The notes under the pieces: model-generated
What the model saw: only the letters and a program-made list of their open reading frames with translations
The model's database searches: none
What the model was told of the DNA's origin: nothing
Source: Niabella sp.
GTDB lineage: Bacteria > Bacteroidota > Bacteroidia > Chitinophagales > Chitinophagaceae
DNA length: 64,000 nt
Assembly: GCF_030150205.1 (NCBI RefSeq)
Contig: NZ_JASLGT010000016.1
Coordinates: forward strand, 127,369 to 191,368
Reading direction: 5' to 3'
Part shown: positions 24,762 through 33,560 of the stretch, in pieces
Position numbering within the stretch: the first letter of the stretch is position 1
Layout of the letters: each line of letters begins with the position of its first letter
Translations under genes and position numbers: made by a program

Positions 24762-27176
24762 ATGAAATTTATTGTTACGGCCTTTACGATGCTGGCGACA
24801 TCTGCCACCCTGTTTGCTCAAAAAAGTATTTACCATAAAGACTGGATCGATTTTAATAAAAACGGTAAAAAAGATATTTATGAAGATCCTGCGGCTTCGC
24901 TTGAAGCAAGGGTAAAAGACCTGTTGGGGCAGATGACCATCGATGAAAAAACCTGTCAGACAGCCACGCTGTACGGTTTTGGAAGGGTGTTGAAAGATGA
25001 GCAACCTACCCCCGGCTGGAAGAACGAAGTATGGAAGGATGGAATTGCCAACATCGATGAAATGCTGAACGGACTGGCGCGTAATAAACGGGCCCAGACA
25101 AAATATTCCTATCCCTTTAGTGCCCATGCAACAGCGATCAATAATGTGCAGCGATGGTTTATTGAAGAAACCCGGCTGGGCATTCCGGTAGATTTTACCA
25201 ATGAAGGGATCCATGGACTCAATCATGATCACGCTACCGCTTTCCCGGCACCCATCGGCATCGGGTCTTCCTGGAACCGGAACCTGGTGCGGCAAATGGG
25301 GCAGATCGTAGGCCGGGAGGCCAAGGCCCTGGGGTATACCAATGTGTATGCGCCCATCCTGGATGTGGCCCGTGATCAGCGCTGGGGAAGGGTGGTGGAA
25401 ACCTATGGCGAGGAACCGTTTTTAATCGGACAGCTGGGTACCGAAATGGCGGCAGGTATCCAGGAAAATGGTGTGGCATCTACTTTAAAGCATTTTGCGG
25501 TATATAGCATTCCAAAAGGAGGTCGGGATGGTAATGCCCGCACGGATCCCCATGTGGCTCCGCGGGAAATGCATCAGCTATTCCTGTATCCCTTTAAAAA
25601 GGTGATCGCCAATGCGCACCCGATGGGGATCATGAGCAGCTACAACGATTGGGATGGGATACCGGTAACCGCCAGTCATTATTTTTTAACGGAGTTGCTG
25701 CGGCAGCAATTTGGGTTTGATGGCTATGTGGTTTCCGACAGCAGGGCGGTGGAATTTGTATCCGAAAAACACCATGTGGCAAAAGATTATAAAGAAGCAG
25801 TAAAGATGGTCATAGAAGCAGGACTGAATGTGCGTACCGAATTTGACCCACCCGAAACCTTTATACGGCCATTGCGCGAACTGGTGAAAGAAGGAAGCCT
25901 GTCTGTAGAAACGCTCAACCAGCGGGTAGCAGAAGTGCTGCGGGTAAAATTCAGACTGGGATTGTTTGATCAGCCCTATGTAAAGGATCCGAAGAACGCA
26001 GACCGTACCGTTGCTACAAAAGAATCGGAGGCCGTAGCATTGCAGCTGAACCGGGAATCGCTGGTATTGCTAAAAAATGCCCCGCCACAGGGACAAACAC
26101 AACCTTTGCTGCCGCTCTCCGCCAGTCAGTATAAAAAGATCCTGGTAACCGGACCGCTTGCTGATGAAAAAAGTCACGCCATCAGCCGTTATGGTCCTTC
26201 AAATAAAGAAGTGATTTCCGTATTGGAAGGCATCCGGAACTATGTGGGCAACGGGGCCACCGTTGCATATGAAAAGGGATGTGAGGTGGCCGATGCTACC
26301 TGGCCGGAGAGCGAGATCATCGAAACCCCGCTTACAGAAGTGGAAACGGCCGCGATCGATAAAGCAGTGGAAGCAGCAAAACAAAATGATGTAGTGATTG
26401 CCGTGGTAGGCGAAGATGATAAGCGTGTGGGGGAAAGTCTTTCGCGTACGGGGCTAAACCTGCCCGGAAGGCAATTAAAACTACTGCAGGCGTTGAAGAA
26501 AACCGGTAAGCCCATTGTAATGATATTGATCAACGGTCAGCCGCTTACGATCAACTGGGAAAACCGTTACCTGGATGCGATCCTGGAAGCCTGGTTCCCC
26601 GGACCGCAGGGCGGGATAGCCGTGGCCGAAGCCGTTTTTGGGGCCTATAACCCCGGAGGTAAACTAACGATGACCTTTCCCAAAACCACCGGGCAAATTG
26701 AATTGAACTTTCCGTTTAAACCGGCATCGCATGCAGGTCAGCCCGGTGATGGTCCCAACGGTTATGGCCGTACGGCGGTTGTAGGTGCCCTGTATCCGTT
26801 TGGTTATGGGTTGAGCTATACCCGTTTTGAATATTCGGATTTGCAGGTATCGCCGGAAAAAGGCAAAACGCAATCGGACATCCAGGTTGCCGTAACCGTA
26901 AAAAATACTGGGGTGGTAAAGGGTGATGATGTGGTACAGTTGTACGTGAAGGACCGGGTAAGCAGTGTAACTACCTACGAGTCGGTGCTGCGGGGATTTG
27001 AACGGGTATCACTGAATCCCGGAGAGGTAAAAACGGTACATTTTAAATTAACCCCCGAGGATCTTTCCATCCTGGATAAGGACATGCATTTTGTGGTAGA
27101 ACCCGGCACGTTTGATATCATGATCGGCAGCTCTTCAGAAGATATCCGCCTTAAGAAGAGTATTGAACTGGAATAG
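24762..27176 (+). CDS. GH3 beta-glycosidase (beta-glucosidase/xylosidase type)
   Basis: The protein has 804 residues with a signal peptide ending near TLFAQ (~residue 20). A short calcium-loop-like stretch DFNKNGKKDIYEDP precedes the GH3 barrel. The nucleophile is probably Asp326 in GYVVSDSRAVEF. The alpha/beta sandwich domain carries AVVGEDDKRVGE, and the C-terminal Fn3-like domain begins near residue 690 (DVVQLYVKDRVSSVT). It removes terminal beta-glucose or beta-xylose. It may supply the activity lost with the GH3 remnant at 7736-7927, though that link is inference. It stands alone, outside the PUL. Confidence 0.93.
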   Translation: MKFIVTAFTMLATSATLFAQKSIYHKDWIDFNKNGKKDIYEDPAASLEARVKDLLGQMTIDEKTCQTATLYGFGRVLKDEQPTPGWKNEVWKDGIANIDEMLNGLARNKRAQTKYSYPFSAHATAINNVQRWFIEETRLGIPVDFTNEGIHGLNHDHATAFPAPIGIGSSWNRNLVRQMGQIVGREAKALGYTNVYAPILDVARDQRWGRVVETYGEEPFLIGQLGTEMAAGIQENGVASTLKHFAVYSIPKGGRDGNARTDPHVAPREMHQLFLYPFKKVIANAHPMGIMSSYNDWDGIPVTASHYFLTELLRQQFGFDGYVVSDSRAVEFVSEKHHVAKDYKEAVKMVIEAGLNVRTEFDPPETFIRPLRELVKEGSLSVETLNQRVAEVLRVKFRLGLFDQPYVKDPKNADRTVATKESEAVALQLNRESLVLLKNAPPQGQTQPLLPLSASQYKKILVTGPLADEKSHAISRYGPSNKEVISVLEGIRNYVGNGATVAYEKGCEVADATWPESEIIETPLTEVETAAIDKAVEAAKQNDVVIAVVGEDDKRVGESLSRTGLNLPGRQLKLLQALKKTGKPIVMILINGQPLTINWENRYLDAILEAWFPGPQGGIAVAEAVFGAYNPGGKLTMTFPKTTGQIELNFPFKPASHAGQPGDGPNGYGRTAVVGALYPFGYGLSYTRFEYSDLQVSPEKGKTQSDIQVAVTVKNTGVVKGDDVVQLYVKDRVSSVTTYESVLRGFERVSLNPGEVKTVHFKLTPEDLSILDKDMHFVVEPGTFDIMIGSSSEDIRLKKSIELE

Positions 27177-27186
27177 TGGAGAAGCC

Positions 27187-27770
27187 GTTCCAGGTTTCAC
27201 GTTTAAAGTTCCAGGTTAGATCCGTTTTATACTCGATGTACGATCTCATTTTCAAGTTTCTTCCCGGTTCAACGCTAAATCCGCTTGGCTCTTGATGATC
27301 AACTGAAAACTGATGGCTGAAAACTGAGAACAGTTCTAGGTTTAAGGTTTCATGTTGGATCCGTTTTTATACCCGATGTACGATCTCATTTTCAAGTTTC
27401 TTCCCGGTTCAACGCTAAATCCGCTTGGATCTTGATGCATCAACTGAAAACTGATAACTGATAACTGATAACTGAGAGCTGAGAGCGGTTCCAGGTTTAA
27501 GATTTCACGTTGGATCCATTTTTATACCCGATGTACGATCTCATTTTCAAGTTTCTTTCTGGTTCAACGCTAAATCCGCTTGGCTCGTAATGATTAACTG
27601 AAAACTGATGGCTGATAGCTGAGAGCGGTTCCAGGTTAGATCCGTTTTTATACCCGATGTGCGATCTCATTTTCAAGTTTCTTTCCGGTTTAACGCTAAA
27701 TCCGCTTGGCTCTTGATGATCAACTGAATACTGATGACTGATAACTGAATGCTAAATGCATACTCCAGGT
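27187..27770. repeat. Tandem long repeat, four units, with heptad arrays
   Basis: Four copies of an imperfect unit share the core CGATCTCATTTTCAAGTTTC (starting near 27241, 27381, 27536 and 27662) followed by CCGGTTCAACGCTAAATCCG and a 7 bp array of the type ACTGAAA-ACTGATA (for example 27429-27484). Each unit begins near a CCAGGTTTA segment. Spacing is 126-155 bp. Related units lie at 55020-55400 and 62580-62965. No ORF is supported in this 670 bp gap. Confidence 0.9.
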
Positions 27771-27847
27771 TGGAAACCATTTTATGCACGACGAGCTATT
27801 CACCATTACCTCATTCTCCATTCCCACATTCTCAAATTTTCAAATTC

Positions 27848-28906
27848 CTAAGCCCGGTTTGTATACCGCCGCCACTTCTCAATGACCGCTTCCATATCCT
27901 GTGGCAGGGCACTGTCAAATAAAATTTCTTCATTGGTATCCGGGTGTACAAAGCCCAGTGTTTTGGCATGCAGGGCCTGCCGGGGACAAAGCTCAAAACA
28001 ATTGTCTACAAATTGCTTGTATTTGGCATAAACGGTGCCCTTTACAATCTTATCGCCGCCATAAAAGTCGTCGTTAAACAGCGGGTGCCCGATGTATTTC
28101 ATATGCACACGGATCTGGTGGGTGCGACCGGTTTCTAAAATGCATTGCACCAGGGTTACATATCCAAAACGCTCCAGTACCCTGTAATGCGTGATGGCTT
28201 CTTTTCCGTGGTCACCTTCGGGATAAGCTTCAAACAGCTTCCGGAAACGAAGGTTGCGGCCTACATGAGCAATGATGGTGCCTTCGTCTTCCTCCACATC
28301 ACCCCAAACCAGGGCAATATATTTCCGGCTTACGGTATGGTCAAAAAACTGTTTGGCAAGCGAACGCATGGCTTTTTCCGTTTTGGCCAGTACCAGTAGC
28401 CCGCTGGTATTTTTATCAATACGGTGTACCATACCAAACCGCGGAAGCGTTTCTTTCGTAATGGCCGCATTTTGTTGTTGTAAATGGTAGGCCACAGCAT
28501 TGATCAGGGTACCATTGGGGTTACCGGATCCGGGATGAACCACCATGCCGGGGTTCTTATTAATAATTAAAACAGCCGCATCTTCATAGGCGATGTTGAG
28601 CGGGATATTTTCCGGAACGATCTCATTTTCGTCCGGGGCCATATCCGTATACACAACAACCTCCTGGGCGCCTCTTAACTTATAATTCGGTTTTACCTCC
28701 TTGCCATCTACCAGTACCATATTGTTACGGATGGCCTGCTGGATCTTGTTCCGGGTAGCCCCTTCGATCCGGTTCATCAAATATTTGTCGATCCGGAAAG
28801 GTTCCTGTCCCTTATCGGTTTTGTATACAAACTTCTGGTACAGTTCGTCACTGCCATCTGCACTTGCCGGAAAATCATCCAGCGCTTCTGTTTCGTCTAG
28901 TTTCAT
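27848..28906 (-). CDS. rluD: RluD-type 23S rRNA pseudouridine synthase
   Basis: The protein has 352 residues: an N-terminal S4 RNA-binding domain (~residues 35-95, RIDKYLMNRIEGATRNKIQQ) and a pseudouridine synthase domain with the RluA-family signature MVHRIDKNTSGLLVLAKT, in which Asp164 is the catalytic residue. LETGRTHQIRVHMKYIGHPL is the second conserved block. RluD makes pseudouridines in helix 69 of 23S rRNA; assignment to RluD rather than another RluA paralogue rests on the S4 domain and length. About 17 acidic residues precede the S4 domain, more than usual. Confidence 0.88.
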   Translation of the reverse strand: MKLDETEALDDFPASADGSDELYQKFVYKTDKGQEPFRIDKYLMNRIEGATRNKIQQAIRNNMVLVDGKEVKPNYKLRGAQEVVVYTDMAPDENEIVPENIPLNIAYEDAAVLIINKNPGMVVHPGSGNPNGTLINAVAYHLQQQNAAITKETLPRFGMVHRIDKNTSGLLVLAKTEKAMRSLAKQFFDHTVSRKYIALVWGDVEEDEGTIIAHVGRNLRFRKLFEAYPEGDHGKEAITHYRVLERFGYVTLVQCILETGRTHQIRVHMKYIGHPLFNDDFYGGDKIVKGTVYAKYKQFVDNCFELCPRQALHAKTLGFVHPDTNEEILFDSALPQDMEAVIEKWRRYTNRA

Positions 28907-28961
28907 TGATAAACAGCGTTTTAATATCCGCGAAAATATTGTTTATAGCTTCCAAACCCTG

Positions 28962-28969
28962 CAAATGTA
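28962..28969 (-). promoter_or_regulatory. -7 box of the rluD promoter
   Basis: The minus strand reads TACATTTG (TANNTTTG), 55 bp upstream of the rluD ATG. A divergent, weaker TACCTTTA at 28989-28996 may serve lipB. Confidence 0.55.
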
Positions 28970-29006
28970 AGACATCCGTTTTTCTTGGTACCTTTACAGA
29001 TCAATT

Positions 29007-29750
29007 ATGAGTCAACAGGAAGTTTGGTTTAAAGATATCGGAGCCATGCGGTATAAAGATGCATGGGATTACCAGGAACAATTATTACAGGAAAATGTAG
29101 CCATTAAAACGGCGTTGCGTGAAGCTGAGGACCGGGGTGAAACGTCAACTGTTAACTATCACACCTCAAACCATCTGCTGTTTGTGGAGCATCCGCATGT
29201 ATATACGCTGGGTAAAAGCGGGCATATGGAAAATGTGCTGCTGAGTGAAGAAAACCTGGCAAAAAGAGGGATCGATTTTTTCCGGATCAACCGGGGAGGA
29301 GATATTACCTATCACGGTCCCGGACAGATTGTAGGCTATCCCATTTTTGACCTGGAGCGTTTTTATACCGATATCGGCCGCTACCTGCGGAATATTGAAG
29401 AAGTGGTGATCCGTACACTTTCCGATTATGGACTAAAAGGGGAACGGTCGCCGGGAGAAACCGGCGTATGGCTCGATCCTTCTGTAAAAGGCCGGGAGCG
29501 GAAGATCTGCGCCATCGGCGTGCGTACCAGCCGCTGGATCACCATGCATGGCTTTGCATTGAATGTAAATACCAATCTCGATTATTTTAATTTCATTATA
29601 CCCTGCGGTATCCAGAACAAGCAGGTTACCTCCCTGCAAAAAGAACTGGGCCGGGAACTGGATATGGAAGCGGTGAAACAACAACTTAGAAAAAACTTTG
29701 AGGAGGTATTTGAGATCCGGCTCCGGTCTGAAGCTGATAAGCTGCAATAA
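29007..29750 (+). CDS. lipB: Octanoyltransferase LipB
   Basis: The protein has 247 residues. It moves octanoyl from acyl carrier protein to the lipoyl domains of dehydrogenases, the first step of lipoate synthesis. The family motif FFRINRGGDITYHGPGQIVG is present. The catalytic pair is Lys166 in RKICAIGVR and Cys200 in IIPCGI. The start at 29007 places the first conserved block normally. It is divergent from rluD with 100 bp between the genes. Confidence 0.95.
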   Translation: MSQQEVWFKDIGAMRYKDAWDYQEQLLQENVAIKTALREAEDRGETSTVNYHTSNHLLFVEHPHVYTLGKSGHMENVLLSEENLAKRGIDFFRINRGGDITYHGPGQIVGYPIFDLERFYTDIGRYLRNIEEVVIRTLSDYGLKGERSPGETGVWLDPSVKGRERKICAIGVRTSRWITMHGFALNVNTNLDYFNFIIPCGIQNKQVTSLQKELGRELDMEAVKQQLRKNFEEVFEIRLRSEADKLQ

Positions 29751-30202
29751 AATCCCGTTGTATTCTGTTTGCCCTGCAACATCAATAGGGTGATGATAAA
29801 CATGCTTATGGTTATCCCGGGCTGTTCTGGAATCTATTGCTGTTTCAGGAGCCGTTGAGTGATCATATAGATACCTGAAGGAAATTCGGGCTGAACGAAA
29901 GTGTAGCTGGTTTTAACGTATAACGTAATCTGTCATTGGCAGATGTCATCCCGGACTTGTTCCGGGATCTATTCCTGTTTCAGGGCTATATGAATGCGAT
30001 GTAGATGCTGATCCGCCGCGACGGATCAGTATAATTAAAGTATGCATTAGCCTATGTGTCTATATGGTTCATTTGGTGCAAATACGCTGATTGTGCTTGT
30101 TCGGCGATATGTTGTGCACGATTAAAGCCGGTGCTCAATCTGCGCATCCGCGGCTTAAAGCAAACGCCATTGATTCAATATGCCACATTTCCTCGTGGCA
30201 GA
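29751..30202. repeat. Gene-free stretch with two REP-like copies and a hairpin
   Basis: Two similar segments, ATCCCGGGCTGTTCTGGAAT (29814-29833) and ATCCCGGACTTGTTCCGGGA (29949-29968), are each followed by CTATTSCTGTTTCAGG. The second forms the hairpin TCCCGGACTTGTTCCGGGA. TGATCCG (30009-30015) pairs with CGGATCA (30022-30028). No coding signal is seen. Confidence 0.6.
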
Positions 30203-30931
30203 TCATGGCTGCTGCATTTTATGCGCATCAAAATAGTCCTTTTTCTTCTTCAGTATAGCTTCACTCTCCGGCAGGTCCCGGTAGTATTGGGCCCATGTCC
30301 ACGTAGAATCTATCGATACTTTTAAATGATCAATCAGGGGTTCCATGCCGATCTCTTTTCGCCAGCTGTCCACCTTATCCGGGTCGAGGAGCGGGGCCAG
30401 TAATGTTTTATGTTTGCTGATCAGGAATTGCTGGGTGCCGTATCGCTGCTTCATACCCTTATCCCCGGCAATCCGGTCCTCCAGGTAGCCCAGGTATTTT
30501 GGCGGCAGTTTTTTCTCTGCTACTGCCTGCCTTACCATACCCAGGTATTGTTCCCGTGTATGCAGATCTGCATGCTGAAGTACCGCCCAAACAGTGATGG
30601 AACCTTCAATTCCAACCTGCTTGGGATCGGGCCAGCCTTCATGATCCAGGATCTTGCGGACAGCCAGCAAATTGATGGAATCAGCCTGGTGTATCTTTTT
30701 AAAGACGGCTTTTAGCTTTGCAGAATCCACCGGCTCCGCATTTACAATCGGTTCAATTTCCAAACGGTACCGCTGATCTTCATAATCAATGGCCGCCAGT
30801 TGATCCATCATGGATGAGGATCTGTTGGCCTGAACAGGTATTTCCCGGGGCCTGGTATGTGTGCAGGCTGCTGTGCACCATAAGAGCAAAAGCATTGGAG
30901 GCAAATGAAAAATGGAGGTACTTTTTTTCAT
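30203..30931 (-). CDS. DUF6624-type lipoprotein of unknown function
   Basis: The protein has 242 residues with a lipoprotein signal (Cys23 in CTAAC). The central part has GWPDPKQVGIEGSITVWAVLQHADLHTREQYL, recalling the pattern W-P-x-x-x-x-x-G with a later LQHAD of proteins annotated DUF6624. No catalytic function is known to me. It is monocistronic, with gene-free flanks. The family call is from pattern memory and is only fairly sure. Confidence 0.6.
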   Translation of the reverse strand: MKKSTSIFHLPPMLLLLWCTAACTHTRPREIPVQANRSSSMMDQLAAIDYEDQRYRLEIEPIVNAEPVDSAKLKAVFKKIHQADSINLLAVRKILDHEGWPDPKQVGIEGSITVWAVLQHADLHTREQYLGMVRQAVAEKKLPPKYLGYLEDRIAGDKGMKQRYGTQQFLISKHKTLLAPLLDPDKVDSWRKEIGMEPLIDHLKVSIDSTWTWAQYYRDLPESEAILKKKKDYFDAHKMQQP

Positions 30932-31194
30932 ATGGAATTTAGCAGGAAAGTTAGGAACGAAATTTCATAAGAAGCTGTTATCAATCTTACTTAAGAGAAT
31001 GAAGAGTGAATAAGAACTAAATTACATTGATATTTAATTGTTGATTTTTATTCTATTACAAAATTTATAAGAATTTTTAAAAGAAGTAAATGCTCGTTCA
31101 CTGCCCGTCCGGGGAAAATGTAACATACCCCACAAACCATCATACAAGGAATGTTTACGCTCCCTGCATCTTACAACTTCTTTCCATAGGGGCC

Positions 31195-31225
31195 AAAAAA
31201 AATCCCCGCCCAAAATGGGCAGGGA
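31195..31225 (-). terminator. Rho-independent terminator after the OmpA-like gene
   Basis: TCCCCGCCC (31203-31211) pairs with GGGCAGGGA (31217-31225) with one mismatch, and on the minus strand a T8 run follows. Confidence 0.88.
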
Positions 31226-31249
31226 CGTATTTGTTATAGCAAAAAGTGA

Positions 31250-32932
31250 CTATTTTTTGCGAAGGTTCGGGTGCGGAGGAGCGATTGTATTCGGTCCGTC
31301 TTCGCCCGGTGCAGCTGCACGGATATCTACCGTATTGCAGTCACCACCTTCCTGGCCGGAAGAGAAGATAAAGCGATCTCCGCTGATGCCTTCTTTTTCC
31401 TGTAAGTGTGTGATCACTTTATTTACATGATCCCAGCTTAATTGCTGTTGTTTTTTAGTTGCTGCGCAATAACCTACTACCACTACTTTACAGTTGGGGT
31501 TTGCTCTTAATTTAGAAGCTACAACCGCTAAAGAAGCAGCAGCATCAGCAGACAGGGTGTTAGAGTTTGCCTTGAAGCTTACACCTGGTAAAGCACCCAG
31601 CAGGGTAGCGCACTCCGGCTCAGCTACTTTGCAATCATTAGGGCAGGGGCATTTACCAACGCCATCAGCATTTACCGGCTGGCAATAGGTAGGAGTAACC
31701 AGTTCTTTGTCTCTGCAATCAGGAACACCGTCACCATCCGTATCCAGGCTTACACCATGAGAGTCAACCGGGCAACCAGCAGGAGTTTGCTCCTGGTCGA
31801 ACTGATCGGTTACACCATCGCCATCGGAATCAGGAAGAACGATTTCAGGTACGCGGCGCAGTTCACCGTAAGCGTAATTGGTTGGGTTCAGCCAGTACAG
31901 CGGTTCAACTCTTCTCTTTTTAGAACCGATGTTATAGTTGATACCCAAAGTAAGATAGTTCATGAAATCTTTATCCGGAGTCAGGGTACCCTGATCGGTC
32001 CAGCGCTGACCATCCATCAGGTCAGATCCGTTATAGATGATGCGGTCTTCCAGTGCAATGTTGAAGCGTGGGCTTAAACGGAGCGCCAGACCCATACCTC
32101 CAGTAACAGACGGTGCGATAGAACCGGCAAACAGGTGCGAGTAACGGATGCTTGGATCAGCTTCGATCGGAGTATCGTACATATCATCCTGCAGGTCTTT
32201 CAATTGTTTCAGAATGTCTTTCTTTCCGGTAGCTGTAATTTTACTGTAGTCGTAAGCGGCACTTTCTGCATCACCTCTTACTTCATGCATCGCATTTACA
32301 CGGCCATCCCAGGTAGTAACACCCACACCTCCCAAAACATAGAAGGTTGCGCCTGTTTGAGGCTTGTAAAAGCGGATGTTATGAATATTGGCAATCAATT
32401 GCAGGCTCAACTCCTGTACCGTGGTTTTGTAGTTATAATACACCTGGGGGAAGTTGATGGGGTTCCATACAGTTCCACCCGGCAGTACGCTGTTACGCTG
32501 GTAACGGTAGTACCAGGGATTGGCCATGCCGGCAAATTTATATCCGGAAGAAGGGCGCCAGTCCTGTCCTTTAGCAATGCCGTACATATACTCCAAACGC
32601 AGCGACAATGTGTGTCCCAGCGATTTCCGTACATGTAAACCAAAACCCGGGCTGATCATTTCAGAACGTACATCTCCGTTCACGCTGAACAAACCACCTT
32701 TGATACCAATTTCCCACATATCCCGGGGTTTTGGCGGAAAGTCGGTACGCCCGTTTACAAAATCACGGAATTGCTGCTGCTTTTTGCTGGAATAATATTG
32801 AGAGTCAGTAACAGAAGCCGGCCCATAGATTGCATGAGGGGCTTTGTAAGGATGTGTTTCGCTAACCTGTGCACGCGAGCTGCCAAAAGAGCAGATAGCT
32901 AAGGCTAGGAGAACGGTTTTGGAATGGTTCAT
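31250..32932 (-). CDS. OmpA-family outer-membrane protein with thrombospondin type-3 repeats
   Basis: The protein has 560 residues with a signal peptide (cleavage near SRAQ, ~residue 22). An N-terminal beta-barrel (~residues 70-350; EIGIKGGLFSVNGDV and TLGINYNIGSKKRR strands) is followed by calcium-binding repeats LPDSDGDGVTDQFDQ and LDTDGDGVPDCRD, a Cys-rich linker, and an OmpA-like domain (VSFKANSNTLSADAAASL). In the last domain the usual peptidoglycan-binding Asp and Arg appear to be replaced (GYCAAT and LSWDHVNKV), so anchoring may be weak. It is probably an abundant envelope protein; the strong promoter box and terminator agree. Confidence 0.88.
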   Translation of the reverse strand: MNHSKTVLLALAICSFGSSRAQVSETHPYKAPHAIYGPASVTDSQYYSSKKQQQFRDFVNGRTDFPPKPRDMWEIGIKGGLFSVNGDVRSEMISPGFGLHVRKSLGHTLSLRLEYMYGIAKGQDWRPSSGYKFAGMANPWYYRYQRNSVLPGGTVWNPINFPQVYYNYKTTVQELSLQLIANIHNIRFYKPQTGATFYVLGGVGVTTWDGRVNAMHEVRGDAESAAYDYSKITATGKKDILKQLKDLQDDMYDTPIEADPSIRYSHLFAGSIAPSVTGGMGLALRLSPRFNIALEDRIIYNGSDLMDGQRWTDQGTLTPDKDFMNYLTLGINYNIGSKKRRVEPLYWLNPTNYAYGELRRVPEIVLPDSDGDGVTDQFDQEQTPAGCPVDSHGVSLDTDGDGVPDCRDKELVTPTYCQPVNADGVGKCPCPNDCKVAEPECATLLGALPGVSFKANSNTLSADAAASLAVVASKLRANPNCKVVVVGYCAATKKQQQLSWDHVNKVITHLQEKEGISGDRFIFSSGQEGGDCNTVDIRAAAPGEDGPNTIAPPHPNLRKK

Positions 32933-33019
32933 ATATTTTAGGTTTTGATATATTCGTCAGTTTGCCACTGCTGTACCGGCTTAGGAATACAGGAACAGTG
33001 GTAAATATATAGTGACGTG

Positions 33020-33027
33020 CAAATATA
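33020..33027 (-). promoter_or_regulatory. -7 box of the OmpA-like gene promoter
   Basis: The minus strand reads TATATTTG, an exact TANNTTTG, 87 bp upstream of the ATG at 32932. The long untranslated leader is common for outer-membrane protein genes. Confidence 0.6.
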
Positions 33028-33363
33028 TGATTTGCCGGGGATTTGTTAAAAAATAATTAAGGGGCAAAATAAAATTTTTTCGAGGTGGAAATTTCAAAGG
33101 CAGAAGCACGGGAGTGCACATGGCGGCTCATTTCGGATATCCGTTTTTTTTGATCATAAAAATAAAAAAAATCCGGTGGCGTTGCGGGCCGTACCGCGCG
33201 CCTGTTTCCGCTATAAACGGGGCATTGGTGTTGCGCAGATCAGATGCAATGCACAGCTTATGTAGAAGGTGCCGCCGGTTATATGTATTTAAAAGTAGTA
33301 ACGGTTAAAATGAATTTTACTTAAAAACTAGCGTTAGTTTTAAAATATTTTTGAAATATTTAT
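33028..33363. other. Gene-free stretch between the OmpA-like gene and the aromatic operon
   Basis: Apart from A/T-rich sequence near each promoter, nothing recognisable is seen: no ORF with family features, no repeat of the window's families and no terminator. Confidence 0.5.
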
Positions 33364-33393
33364 TTTGAAATTTAGAATTTCGTTTTATATTTG
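33364..33393 (+). promoter_or_regulatory. Promoter of the aromatic amino-acid operon
   Basis: TTTG (33364-33367), 18 bp spacer, then TATATTTG (33386-33393): a full match to the Bacteroidota TTTG / TANNTTTG promoter. Transcription should start around 33399-33402, only a few bases before the leader-peptide ATG at 33404. Confidence 0.78.
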
Positions 33394-33403
33394 GGCCTCA
33401 ATT

Positions 33404-33487
33404 ATGAGAGCAGCAAAATTTTTTACCTGGTTTTATTTTAGCTTTTTCTTTTTTAGCGGAAAGCCGGGTGCGTTTTTGTTGAAATAA
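33404..33487 (+). CDS. Phenylalanine-rich leader peptide (attenuator sensor of the aromatic operon)
   Basis: A 27-codon ORF, ATG to TAA, with nine Phe codons, one Tyr and one Trp; the core reads KFFTWFYFSFFFFSGKPG. It plays the same role as the pheL leader peptide of enteric bacteria. It lies directly after a promoter and before a hairpin terminator, and is followed by prephenate dehydratase. When charged tRNA-Phe is short, the ribosome should pause at the Phe codons; when it is plentiful the ribosome runs to the stop codon and covers the antiterminator arm. The peptide itself probably has no function after synthesis. The sequence shows the ORF and codons; the regulation is inferred. Confidence 0.85.
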   Translation: MRAAKFFTWFYFSFFFFSGKPGAFLLK

Positions 33488-33523
33488 ATTTGTAACAACA
33501 TATTCAACATAAAGGATCCCGGC
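33463..33523 (+). promoter_or_regulatory. Antiterminator of the Phe attenuator
   Basis: Two co-linear complementary pairs build one long hairpin: GCCGGG (33463-33468) with CCCGGC (33518-33523), and TGTTGAA (33477-33483) with TTCAACA (33503-33509), separated by equal 8-base internal loops. The outer 3' arm is also the 5' arm of the terminator, so the two structures exclude each other. The leader stop codon (33485-33487) lies in the apical loop, so a terminating ribosome would break both stems. Confidence 0.75.
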
Positions 33524-33544
33524 AGAAGAGGCCGGGATTTTTTT
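33516..33544 (+). terminator. Attenuator terminator before pheA
   Basis: ATCCCGGC (33516-33523) pairs with GCCGGGAT (33531-33538) around AGAAGAG, and a run of seven T (33538-33544) follows. It ends 16 bp before the pheA ATG, so it can only act as a regulated terminator. Confidence 0.9.
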
Positions 33545-33560
33545 GTAATTAACGAAAAAA

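Noticed and set aside
27187..27770. CRISPR array
   Set aside because: The repeats are imperfect, 126-155 bp apart, have internal 7 bp periodicity and no unique equal-sized spacers, and no cas genes are near.
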